From a virus, in IMG/VR virus record IMGVR_UViG_3300047300_000494, positions 1 to 23,827 of that record: a stretch of DNA of 23,827 nt; one strand, written 5' to 3'. The notes below the pieces were generated by a model. It was given only the letters and a program-made list of their open reading frames with translations, made no database searches and was not told where the DNA came from. Both the position numbers and the translations under genes were made by a program. Shown here piece after piece: positions 16,601 to 23,827 of this stretch (positions are counted from its first letter, which is position 1; every line of letters starts with the position of its first letter).

Positions 16601-19600
16601 GATGTTCGTGCAGACTTTAAGAATCATCGTAGATACACGATGCAAGACATTCAAGCATTCGATGATAGAATTCGTGGCTTGGAATACTATGTTTCATTGA
16701 GCAACTTGGAAAAGGATGCCGCATCCACAAAAGTATTGGATGCAAACGGACTTGAACGTGCCAAGTATGGTATTCTAGTGGACAATTTTACAACTACATT
16801 GAATCAGGCAACGATAAATGATGTTGGTTTCGACAATCGTAATTTGGTTGATGGTGGTGTTTTATATCCAGCATCATTGATGAGAACTGTTCCATTGATT
16901 GCAAATACTGCATCATCTACAGGATCAACAAAGTTTGTTGGAACTGGTACCAAAAAGGCTATGATGTTGGATTATTCACAAAAATCTTTTGTGTCACAAC
17001 CATACGCTACTAAATCTTTACCAATCGCTAATGCATTGTTTGCTGGCTTCAAAGGAACAACACGTTTGTTCCCAGAATTTACTGGTGATGTTGATAGCGA
17101 AACAACAGCAAAAGTAACTTTGAACAGCACACAGAATATTCAAAATGCATTCAACTTTATTAATAGTGCATTCAAATATATTTCTGATAATAATCAACAA
17201 TGGGCTGACGATAAGGATAGTCCATTCGCTAAGATTGCTGATAGTAAATGGTATACAACGATTCAACAAACAGATACAAGCAAGGCTATTGTTGAATCGT
17301 TGGCATCATGGGGTCGTCCTGGAGTTTGGGGTCTAAATGCTCCAATCAATGAGAACACATACTTGTCTGCTGGTGCAGAATTACAACAAAAACAAATCTC
17401 AACATCTTCTTCGGAAGTTGCTAGAGGTGAATTTGTTACAGACTTGGCTATTCAACCATACATGAAGCCTAGACAAGTTCTATTTTCTTCACAAGGTCTA
17501 CGTCCAAGCACCACATTCTATTCATTCTTTGATGATACGGATGTAAATGCTTATGTTGTTGTTCCTAACAGAGTTGTATTGAATACAACAAGCGGATTGT
17601 CTGCTGGTGAAATTGTATTAATTTCTTCATCTACAGGTGGTCTTGCTACAGGTCTTGCTAGTTTGTTGGCAGGTGGTAGTTCATATACTGCCGGACAAAT
17701 TGTTGTCAGCGAAAATGGTTCTGCTAATGTTTCCATCATTACAGAATCTGGCACATCTCTAGCCGGTAAATATATCTACGGTCTAGATAGCGGTGCAACA
17801 TATACAATTTCGTCTGTATCTGAACACAAGTCTGGTGTTGGCACAACATCATCTAACCAAATCACATTGGAATCTGAAGCATCTTCAACCAACGATTATT
17901 ATGTTGGTCAGAAACTTCACATTGTTAAGTATCCAAATAGTTTGGAAACAATTGGTGAAACATATACTATCACAGGATATGTTGGCTCTACACGTGTAGC
18001 AACATTGAGTGGAACACCAAGCGTATCGACAAGTGTTGTTTATAGCATCGGTGCTAATAAGACTAATAAACTTGGTCAAGTTGGTGGTGCATTTTATATT
18101 CCAAAAGCAACATTCCGTTCAGGTCAAAGAAACTTCCGTGTAACAGAATCTTTCAACAACACATACGATGCTGATGCATTGTCATTTGCTGATAAGACAT
18201 ATGTTTCATCAGGTATCTCATTGAACAAAACAACTTTGGTTGACACAGTTCTAAACGTTGATGTTGACTATAAGATTGTTGGCAATCAAGCATCCGACAG
18301 ATTGATGAGTTCTCGTCTTGTTGGCTGGGAAAACTTACGTGCATGGATTATTGTTCGTGGTGGTGATCCACTAGCACAAACATTCTATGTTGATCCGCAA
18401 GTATATCCATATGGTGTATTCTTGTCAAGCACAGATATCTTCTTTAGAAACAAAGATGATGAAAATCTACCAGTAACAGTTCAAATTCGTCCAACTGTTA
18501 ACGGAACACCATCTTCCGATTACTGGTATCCAGAATCTGTTGTAACGAAGTATCCATCCGAAGTTAATGTTTCGGAAGCACCTAACGTTAATGATTCTTC
18601 AACATACACAAGATTCACATTCGACTTCCCAGTTTACTTGAAGCCTGGTTTGTTCGCCCTTGTTATCTTGACTGATTCTCCAGACTATACAGTTTGGGAT
18701 GCTGAAAAAGGTTCGACAACATTGAACAACGAATTTGTTGCGGCTCAACCTTACATGGGCACATTGTATAAGTCTCAGAACACAATGGAATATGTTCCAT
18801 TTATTAATGAAGATTTGATGTTTAATATCAATCGTTGTGTGTTCACAACGAATGAAGCAACATTCTCGTTGCAGAATGAAACGCAATCAACAACATACAA
18901 TGTTGACAAAGTTCGTTATTTGGAAACTTCTATTGTTCCATCCGAATCTGTAACTAAACTTACACATTCAATTACTGGAACAACATCACTTGGTGTTAAA
19001 GAGTCTGTAACACGTGAGATTTCACCACATCAAGTTTATAACTATTCTGTCGATGATTACTATCAAGTTGGTTATCGTAGAAAAACTTTGGGTGACCAAA
19101 ACGATTTTACTGTTAACTTGAAAATGTCTACCACAGATGATACAGTATCACCTATCGTTTCATTAGAAAGCACGTTCTTGAACGTGTGGGAAAACTTTGT
19201 GGATAATGCGGAAATTAATTCCGAAGACTTCACAATCATCGCAGGTGGTGCAGGTTACAGTAATTCCAATACTGTTACAATTACAAGTTCTACTGGTACA
19301 GGTGCTACCGCCAACTTACATGTTGATGCAAACGGAAGTGTGTTGAGTGTGTATGTTTCAAATCCAGGCTCTGGCTATTTGGATGACTTTGATATTTCAT
19401 ACTACACACATCCTACAACACCTGCTACGATTGTGTTGAATAGTGAATATGACTCTGCTGGTGGTCCATGTTTGGCACGCTACATTACCAAACCAATCAA
19501 GTTGGCTGATGGATATGATGCTGGTGACTTGCGTGTATTTGTGAGTGCAAACAAACCACAAAGCACAGAAGTTACAGTATTCTATAAAGTGTTGTCTGAT

Positions 19601-19864
19601 ACTGATCCAACATTGTTTAATGATAGACCATATCAGAAAATGGAATGTATCAATCCAACTGTGACACCATCATTAGATTCTTCTTTCCGTGATTATGAAT
19701 ATCGTCCATCTGCCACTGTAAATGCTGTAACATACACTGGCACAAACGGTGTTACATATGATACATTCAAGACATTCTCAATTAAGATTGTTTTGACTTC
19801 TGGTGATCCAGCGATTGTTCCATCAATTAAAGATTTGCGTATCATCGCAACTCCAGCAGAATGA
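13697..19864 (+). CDS. Giant virion structural protein, DUF4815-like peripheral baseplate protein
   Basis: This 2055-residue protein has a strong GAGGA ribosome site. The N-terminus (YDPYYDDFDEDKNFMRVLF, then RPGYSVQARELTQLQTILAN and QIEKFGNHIFKSGSPI) is the signature of a large structural protein family in T4-like phages that I associate with DUF4815. A helical HRRYTMQDIQAFDDRIRGLE segment begins at about 977. A later conserved domain starts near 1557 with DPLAQTFYVDPQVYPYGVFL and continues with FFRNKDDENLPVTVQIRPTV. Gly/Ser-rich beta stretches at about 1314-1355 and 1840-1905 include a G.GY module. It takes the place of T4 genes 9-11 between gp8 and the fibre genes. It is therefore inferred to form the baseplate periphery that anchors fibres, possibly as a gp10 counterpart. 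No enzyme motif is seen. Confidence 0.82.
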   Translation: MTTLFNYDPYYDDFDEDKNFMRVLFRPGYSVQARELTQLQTILANQIEKFGNHIFKSGSPIIGGKISLDRKANYVILDPQYNNQDIVVSDFLNKTVVAYNSSKTVRAKVIAVDTTTANPILVVKYLSGDVFEESDEIKIYGQNIFAQAKSTNAVGGSFVASLQEGVYYFKGQFVKVVPQFLVVELFYRVGYGSGTVNTKPSYKIGIEFTEKIIDEIDDTSLLDPAQDAFNYQAPGANRFQIETALSKRTLDSVDTSTFFEIIRIVDDVKTKEIDYAIYSEIEKTLARRTYDESGNYTIDPFIISLEEGDAANGKFNIVLDPGKAYIGGYEFETIAPTTIEVDRAREVSNVTDYDLPTNYESSVVLESVRGTLDISTFPSLDIHSVPHASISFSSTATYNSTKIGTVYADMIRFNDATNNNLGTTHSFTVNTFGANTAPITGTIPASGSSTTTIKIPAAFNASLPLNAYANMYFRITDAGGTGITPILITSSNTTTMNLASALPFAPSSNTISIESDFRNAESLVVSDGTYIAFGGNINSDSKDSVTSWAYVNEPKRSSLVFNTPYSAIKGGSIHNMDFYARKPYYNRTTGAGGSITINAGGTDTFTFSGTPGVISDTQILDNIICFVRSGTTSNSQYGITANTVLSLANNNFTVTAVSPTQFTVNLVVPNVNVDFLITTKVNNAESGANGSTRGKQLIPLTSGVNLHGKVPYEMGGTNTLASANTSGEVTYFSGGSIFTSVGATNFDGASVLTDLRTPGKPVSLQVPDVYEIVAIYDSKNPSANVTTAQLTSAYDITNRYEFDNGQRKSHYDHATIKLKRGNSAPVGRVFVQYKYLKHIPAPAGSGGGLFTVDSYLQTGSNFTYDAIPSFHDPDTTSLYSLRGGFDFRPTRAVGGTSYSGALNPEPYEQVNMDFDYYLGRIDQVVVKQSKEFAVIKGKPAISPLVPPAKQEDMVIYTLAIPAYTETVKDVRADFKNHRRYTMQDIQAFDDRIRGLEYYVSLSNLEKDAASTKVLDANGLERAKYGILVDNFTTTLNQATINDVGFDNRNLVDGGVLYPASLMRTVPLIANTASSTGSTKFVGTGTKKAMMLDYSQKSFVSQPYATKSLPIANALFAGFKGTTRLFPEFTGDVDSETTAKVTLNSTQNIQNAFNFINSAFKYISDNNQQWADDKDSPFAKIADSKWYTTIQQTDTSKAIVESLASWGRPGVWGLNAPINENTYLSAGAELQQKQISTSSSEVARGEFVTDLAIQPYMKPRQVLFSSQGLRPSTTFYSFFDDTDVNAYVVVPNRVVLNTTSGLSAGEIVLISSSTGGLATGLASLLAGGSSYTAGQIVVSENGSANVSIITESGTSLAGKYIYGLDSGATYTISSVSEHKSGVGTTSSNQITLESEASSTNDYYVGQKLHIVKYPNSLETIGETYTITGYVGSTRVATLSGTPSVSTSVVYSIGANKTNKLGQVGGAFYIPKATFRSGQRNFRVTESFNNTYDADALSFADKTYVSSGISLNKTTLVDTVLNVDVDYKIVGNQASDRLMSSRLVGWENLRAWIIVRGGDPLAQTFYVDPQVYPYGVFLSSTDIFFRNKDDENLPVTVQIRPTVNGTPSSDYWYPESVVTKYPSEVNVSEAPNVNDSSTYTRFTFDFPVYLKPGLFALVILTDSPDYTVWDAEKGSTTLNNEFVAAQPYMGTLYKSQNTMEYVPFINEDLMFNINRCVFTTNEATFSLQNETQSTTYNVDKVRYLETSIVPSESVTKLTHSITGTTSLGVKESVTREISPHQVYNYSVDDYYQVGYRRKTLGDQNDFTVNLKMSTTDDTVSPIVSLESTFLNVWENFVDNAEINSEDFTIIAGGAGYSNSNTVTITSSTGTGATANLHVDANGSVLSVYVSNPGSGYLDDFDISYYTHPTTPATIVLNSEYDSAGGPCLARYITKPIKLADGYDAGDLRVFVSANKPQSTEVTVFYKVLSDTDPTLFNDRPYQKMECINPTVTPSLDSSFRDYEYRPSATVNAVTYTGTNGVTYDTFKTFSIKIVLTSGDPAIVPSIKDLRIIATPAE
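19216..19410 (+). repeat. G.GY module near the C-terminus of the 2055-residue protein
   Basis: Residues about 1840-1905 contain FTIIAGGAGYSNSNTVTI, then GTGATANLHVDANGSVLSV and VSNPGSGYLDDF. The order (G.GY, then GATA, then PG.GY) is the same as in the gp6 copy. It lies inside an otherwise unrelated domain. Confidence 0.55.
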
Positions 19865-20100
19865 CACAATTTCTAAAAGTTGAAGGCACAAATTTTGTGA
19901 AAGATACAAGAACGGGCGCCCTGTTGATGACGGGTCGCTCGGCTCTTGCTGAAAATGATGCCAGAAAAAAACTGGCACAAAGGATAAATGGCAAAAACGA
20001 TGAGATAAATAACTTGAAAACTCAGGTTGATGGATTATCTTCCGATATGCAAGAAATCAAATCTCTATTAACCAAATTGTTGAAACAGAGTAACGAATAA
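19861..20100 (+). CDS. Small coiled-coil protein of the fibre cluster
   Basis: This 79-residue protein starts by ATGA overlap with the giant structural gene and ends by TAATG overlap with the fibre gene, so it is firmly part of the operon. The N-terminal half (FLKVEGTNFVKDTRTGALLM) is a short beta-type segment of a kind I have seen in small T4-like phage proteins. The C-terminal half, about 45-76 (KNDEINNLKTQVDGLSSDMQ, then EIKSLLTKLLKQ), is a heptad-repeat coiled coil. It may trimerise or act as a fibre adaptor or chaperone. That is inferred from its position. No enzymatic motif is visible. Confidence 0.8.
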   Translation: MTQFLKVEGTNFVKDTRTGALLMTGRSALAENDARKKLAQRINGKNDEINNLKTQVDGLSSDMQEIKSLLTKLLKQSNE

Positions 20101-23048
20101 TGTCAATTAATAACATTACAAGAACAAACACTATTGATGAATGGCGTATTCAGACCAACCAGTCTGCTGGTGAACTGAATAAACTTGAATCTGGAAATTA
20201 CACAAAGACTGCTGGAACTTTGCGTGTGCAAGGTACAGGTAACGTAGTAATTGATGCACAAGGAACTGCTCTTCAGGTAACAAACACAGCATTGTTTAGC
20301 ACCAACGTTACTGTGGGTAAAGAAATCTCATTAGGTTCACAAGAAACTGCAACAGGTAATTTGGGTGTTGGTGGTATTGTTTCTGTTTATGGTACCAACG
20401 TTGCATTGTATGTTGCTAACAGTATTGTTTCAAATGGCAGTCTAACAATAAAGAATAATATTGTTGCCAACAATTTGACAGTTAATTCCAACACAGTTAT
20501 TGTTGGAACTGCAAATCTAGGTTATCTTGGTGTCGCCAACTCTGGTGTATTTGGTAAAAACGTTTCTGTTGGCACCACATTATCCGTCACAGGAAATACA
20601 ACAGTAGGTAACTTGACCACCGCAAACATGGTATATGCGGGAACACTAAGAACTGAAGGGCGCACAGACATTGGTGGTATTTTCCATTCTATCGGTGACG
20701 CAACTTTTGATAGTGATGCATCTGTTGCTGGCGATTTGTCTGTTTCCGGTAACTTCACATTAACTGGTGAAATTGTTTATGATACAGATTCGTTGATATT
20801 GAGTGCTAATACACCAGTCACATCTGGTTACGCATATTTTGGTGTATATCGTGGCAACACATCCGGAACATTAGGTACAGCGAATGCTAACGCATATATT
20901 CGTTGGAGTGCTACAGACAAAAACTGGCAGATTCGTGATGTTGATAATACAGACACCACGAATGCATTCTCAAAAGTATTAACTGCTAACTTAATCAGTG
21001 CAAATTTACAAGCAGTTTCTAACACAACTTTCCCATCAACATGGGTAGCAAAAAATTACGCAGACAATAGCACAATCGGTCCATTTGTAAGAGCAAACGC
21101 CGCATACGATGCCGCAAACGCCGCATTGAACGCTTTTGTTGGCACAGACACAAATTCTATTTCACCATCAAATGGTGTAATTTCCTTCAGTAGTGGTAAC
21201 GGTGTTACAGTTAAAGGTAGTGCAAACACACTAACAGTTAATACAGCACAAGACCTTAGAACTACAGCATCACCAACTTTTGCCGCTATGACATTGACTG
21301 CTCCTTTGGCAGTTACACAAGGTGGTACAGGTGCACAAACTGCCGGTGGTGCATTGACTGCATTGTTGCCAAGTGGCACAACATCAGGTTATGTTTTGAC
21401 AACTGGTGGTCCAGGCAACTTTTATTGGGCAGCAGGTGGTGGTGGATCAGGTGGTAGTGCTATTCCTGGCACAGCAATCAACACATCTAGATTGACATAT
21501 ACAGCAACATCGGGACAAACAACATTCTCTGCTCCAGTATTTACTGCTGGTTCAGGTCAATTAAAATTGTTCATCAACGGTGTTCGTCAACACGCAGACT
21601 TTACAGAAACAACAACTACATTAAGCACAGTGGCTTGCACAGGCACCGCTGGACAATTTAGTTGCTCTTCAACGTCATTAGCATTGGATCAAGCGATTGT
21701 TATTACTGGCGCACTAACAGGAACAGCAACAATCAGCCAATACTATACTGGTAAAGTATATTATGTAATTGCAACAAACGGCACAACAACATTCACATTA
21801 TCCGAATCTGTTGGTGGTTCTGCAATTACTACAACAGCCGGATCAATCACTGGTTTATCATTTACAACTGCACATAGAGTTGTATTGAGCACTGGTGCAA
21901 CACTTAATGATTTGGTGATGGTTGAAGTTGATGGTTTCTATTCTCGTCCATACTACGCAAACAACATTGGTTTTTCACCGTCAGGTAATATTCCAGCATC
22001 AGCCAACACAATTCAGTTGGGTATGGAAAGTATCGAATCGAGAAAAGCAAACTTGTCTGGTGCAGTATTCACTGGTGGTATTGCAACGATTGCTCCAGGC
22101 ACTACAGATTCAAGCACAACTGTTCCAACTACAGCATGGGTCAAAGGCTTACTGAATACAACCGCATACACTTTTACAACAAACATTTCGGGTAATGCGG
22201 GTAATGCAACAACAGCGGGAGGTCTTGCAGTTGCATCTGGCAGAAATAATCAATCAAATCAGATTGTTAGAACTGATGGTAGTGGATATCTACAATGTGG
22301 TTATATTAACTCAGATTCTGGTAACGAAGGCAACAATTCAAATCCAACAAGAGTTTGGGGTACCAATGGTTCAGATAGTTATCTAAGAACATATTTGACA
22401 AGTGCATTGAGTGTATCATATGCATCAACTGCCGGTAGCGCAAGTAGTGCAACAAACGCAACAAATGCGACAAACTCAACATATTCAACAAGTGCAACAT
22501 ATGCAGGTTATTTGAATAACTCATACGCTTATACTAATGGTACAGATGGTTGGTTCCGTTCAGCAGGAAGTGCTGGTTGGTATAATGCTGATTATGCTGG
22601 CGGTATTTACATGCAGGATACAACATGGGTTCGTGTTTATAACTCTAAGTCTTTCTATGTTGCGAATTCTATTGCCGCAACAGGAGACATTACCGCATAC
22701 TACTCTGATGAAAGACTGAAAGATAGAAAAGGTAATATTAGTGGCGCATTAGAATCGTTGATGAAACTGAATGGTTTCAGATATACAAATAATGCGTTGG
22801 CTAAAGAAAAAGGATATACAGACGATAAAGTTCAAATCGGTCTAAGTGCCCAAGAAGTTGAATCTGTTTATCCAGAGATTGTTAAATTGGCACCTTTTGA
22901 TATGAAAACGCTTGAGGATGGAACAATTATTTCTGAATCTGGCGAAGATTATAAGACATTAGATTATTCAAAATTGGTTCCAGTTTTAGTTGAGGCTATT
23001 AAAGAGTTGAAGGCCGAGATTGATGAATTAAAAGGACAAAATAAATGA
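20100..23048 (+). CDS. Tail fibre protein with S74 intramolecular chaperone domain
   Basis: This 982-residue fibre protein has an N-terminus (ITRTNTIDEWRIQTNQSAGE, then LNKLESGNYTKT) like those of fibre proteins in T4-like phages, probably the virion-attachment end. It is followed by repeated N/G/T/V-rich short beta repeats (about 45-260), a WVAKNYADN segment, AVTQGGTGAQTAGGAL (about 400-415), a Gly linker and FINGVRQHADFTE. An inserted Thr/Ser-rich module lies at about 508-594. A GSGYLQCGYINS...VWGTNGSD module (708-780) is shared with the next gene. A GWFRSAGSAGWYNADYAGGI module is followed by a C-terminal S74 chaperone with YYSDERLKDR, where S869 and K874 have the five-residue spacing of the catalytic Ser-Lys pair. 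This domain trimerises the fibre and then cleaves itself off. It ends in a coiled coil. Confidence 0.92.
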   Translation: MSINNITRTNTIDEWRIQTNQSAGELNKLESGNYTKTAGTLRVQGTGNVVIDAQGTALQVTNTALFSTNVTVGKEISLGSQETATGNLGVGGIVSVYGTNVALYVANSIVSNGSLTIKNNIVANNLTVNSNTVIVGTANLGYLGVANSGVFGKNVSVGTTLSVTGNTTVGNLTTANMVYAGTLRTEGRTDIGGIFHSIGDATFDSDASVAGDLSVSGNFTLTGEIVYDTDSLILSANTPVTSGYAYFGVYRGNTSGTLGTANANAYIRWSATDKNWQIRDVDNTDTTNAFSKVLTANLISANLQAVSNTTFPSTWVAKNYADNSTIGPFVRANAAYDAANAALNAFVGTDTNSISPSNGVISFSSGNGVTVKGSANTLTVNTAQDLRTTASPTFAAMTLTAPLAVTQGGTGAQTAGGALTALLPSGTTSGYVLTTGGPGNFYWAAGGGGSGGSAIPGTAINTSRLTYTATSGQTTFSAPVFTAGSGQLKLFINGVRQHADFTETTTTLSTVACTGTAGQFSCSSTSLALDQAIVITGALTGTATISQYYTGKVYYVIATNGTTTFTLSESVGGSAITTTAGSITGLSFTTAHRVVLSTGATLNDLVMVEVDGFYSRPYYANNIGFSPSGNIPASANTIQLGMESIESRKANLSGAVFTGGIATIAPGTTDSSTTVPTTAWVKGLLNTTAYTFTTNISGNAGNATTAGGLAVASGRNNQSNQIVRTDGSGYLQCGYINSDSGNEGNNSNPTRVWGTNGSDSYLRTYLTSALSVSYASTAGSASSATNATNATNSTYSTSATYAGYLNNSYAYTNGTDGWFRSAGSAGWYNADYAGGIYMQDTTWVRVYNSKSFYVANSIAATGDITAYYSDERLKDRKGNISGALESLMKLNGFRYTNNALAKEKGYTDDKVQIGLSAQEVESVYPEIVKLAPFDMKTLEDGTIISESGEDYKTLDYSKLVPVLVEAIKELKAEIDELKGQNK
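21621..21882 (+). repeat. Inserted beta module within the fibre
   Basis: Residues about 508-594 form a self-contained Thr/Ser/Gly-rich module. It contains GTAGQFSCSSTSLALDQAIV, then YYTGKVYYVIATNGTTTFTL and ITTTAGSITGLSFTTA. It splits an otherwise continuous unit that reads KLFINGVRQHADFTETTTTL before it and VVLSTGATLNDLVMVEVDGF after it. Modules of this look recur in phage structural proteins. The boundaries are approximate. Confidence 0.45.
22221..22439 (+). repeat. Shared fibre module, copy 1
   Basis: This 219-base segment encodes residues 708-780 of the first fibre. It aligns without gaps to 23393-23611 in the next gene, with 60 of 73 residues identical by hand count. It includes NQIVRTDGSGYLQ and VWGTNGSD.YLRTY. 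The DNA identity is patchier, with a shared 17-base run at 22269-22285. Confidence 0.8.
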
Positions 23049-23827
23049 CAACGAAGATTAGACCGTCAACATTAGAGAATACTGCGGTATCTGCTGGAAC
23101 ATATGGCGGAACATCAGCAATTCCTGTTGTTACAATTGATGCACAAGGACGTGCGACATATGCGGCTAATGTAACACCAAGTATTGCCACAACATTGTTG
23201 TCAGGAACAATCGCCGCAAATCAAATGGCTAACAGCCAGACTTTTGGTATCAGCACAAGCGGTAACGCAGGAACTGTTACCAATGGTGTTTATACATCAG
23301 GTGACCAAACTATTGGTGGAACTAAAACATTCTCAAGTAAAATATCAGGATCAATTTCCGGTAACTGTGATGGTAATGCTGGAACTGTTGCTGGTTTGGC
23401 TGTCCATAGTGGTAGAAATAACGTTGCAAACCAAATCGTAAGAACTGATGGTAGTGGTTACCTACAAGTTGGTTACATTAATTCAAGCAGTGGTAACGAA
23501 AAGAATACTTCAAATCCATCATATGTTTGGGGAACAAATGGTAGCGATGACTATCTGAGAACTTATTCAACAAGTTACTTGAGAGTTAGTTATGCATCGA
23601 CAGCAGGTAGTGCAGCCAATATTACAGACTATATTATTAATCAAAGTGTTGGCACAAGTAACAGTCCAACATTCTATAATGTTTATTCTGGTGCATACTA
23701 TTATACATCAGATAGAAAATTAAAAACAAATATTGTTCCTTTAGCAGATAGCAATTCAATTATTGCTTCACTAAATCCAGTATCATTCTCATGGATCGAA
23801 TCTGGTAAATCTGATTCTGGTTTTATT
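23045..23827 (+). CDS. Second tail fibre protein with S74-type domain, partial
   Basis: This gene starts by ATGA overlap with the first fibre gene and runs off the right edge; 261 codons are visible. The N-terminus MTTKIRPSTLENTAVSAGTY, then IPVVTIDAQGRATYAANV, is a typical fibre repeat start. GDQTIGGTKTFSSKISGSI follows. Residues 117-189 carry the module shared with the preceding fibre. At 220-229 the sequence YTSDRKLKTNI opens an S74-type chaperone, with S222 and K227 again five residues apart, followed by SLNPVSFSW. It is much shorter than its neighbour up to this domain. It probably encodes a second fibre or tip subunit, or arose by partial duplication of the first. Its C-terminus is missing only because the window ends. 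Confidence 0.88.
   Translation, partial: MTTKIRPSTLENTAVSAGTYGGTSAIPVVTIDAQGRATYAANVTPSIATTLLSGTIAANQMANSQTFGISTSGNAGTVTNGVYTSGDQTIGGTKTFSSKISGSISGNCDGNAGTVAGLAVHSGRNNVANQIVRTDGSGYLQVGYINSSSGNEKNTSNPSYVWGTNGSDDYLRTYSTSYLRVSYASTAGSAANITDYIINQSVGTSNSPTFYNVYSGAYYYTSDRKLKTNIVPLADSNSIIASLNPVSFSWIESGKSDSGFI
23393..23611 (+). repeat. Shared fibre module, copy 2
   Basis: This is the same length (219 bases) and reading frame as copy 1 at 22221-22439, encoding residues 117-189 of the second fibre. It differs at 13 of 73 residues by hand count. The 17-base identical run is at 23441-23457. Confidence 0.8.

Noticed and set aside
20004-20011. GATAAATA box 88 bases before the first fibre gene
   Set aside because: It could be a late promoter for the fibres, but it lies inside the 79-residue gene and the distance to the start is unlike the two well-spaced boxes, so it is not listed as a feature.
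23184-23441. 85-codon plus-strand frame
   Set aside because: It is a shifted frame inside the second tail fibre gene that starts at 23045. The fibre frame carries recognisable modules.
1-23827. tRNA genes, CRISPR arrays, insertion sequences, integrase or attachment sites
   Set aside because: None seen. Coding genes are almost contiguous and the only gaps are short junctions of under 100 bases.

Overview
The window is a stretch of late structural genes from an AT-rich, T4-like contractile-tailed phage (a myovirus). The evidence is a run of recognisable T4-type baseplate proteins, very tight gene packing with ATGA and TAATG overlaps, and T4-style late promoter boxes (TATAAATA type). No host gene, tRNA, integrase or transposase is visible. 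The fibre and large structural proteins resemble those I associate with T4-like phages of aquatic bacteria such as cyanophages. That is an impression from family style and does not identify the host.

Left edge, minus strand (1-982): a 5'-end fragment of an unidentified conserved phage gene, then a complete gp4 head-completion protein. A 30-base divergent gap (983-1012) holds a perfect TATAAATA late promoter that fires rightwards.

Central hub block, plus strand (1013-6248): gp48 tail-tube cap, gp53 wedge, a gp27-like hub protein, and a T4 gp5 equivalent split into two overlapping genes. The first half has the OB domain plus a coiled coil and a novel helical domain. The second half is the beta-helical needle, ending in an HIH motif. 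The T4 gp5 lysozyme domain is not present.

Wedge block (6277-13686): this starts after a second late promoter (6247-6254). It encodes an unassigned 269-residue protein, then gp25, gp6, gp7 and gp8 in the same order as in T4. The gp7 equivalent is rearranged relative to T4.

Peripheral block (13697-23827): a giant 2055-residue structural protein (DUF4815-like), a 79-residue coiled-coil protein, and two consecutive tail-fibre genes ending in, or (for the truncated one) entering, S74-type self-cleaving chaperone domains. The two fibre genes share a 73-residue module that is 60/73 identical by my hand count.

Together the plus-strand genes encode hub, needle, wedges, peripheral connector and fibres, that is, nearly a whole baseplate in one transcriptional direction. 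I see no undescribed defence or mobile system. The most unusual points are the split lysozyme-less gp5, the helical domain in its place, a glycine/tyrosine-rich beta module scattered through four different baseplate proteins, the rearranged gp7 and the duplicated fibre module.
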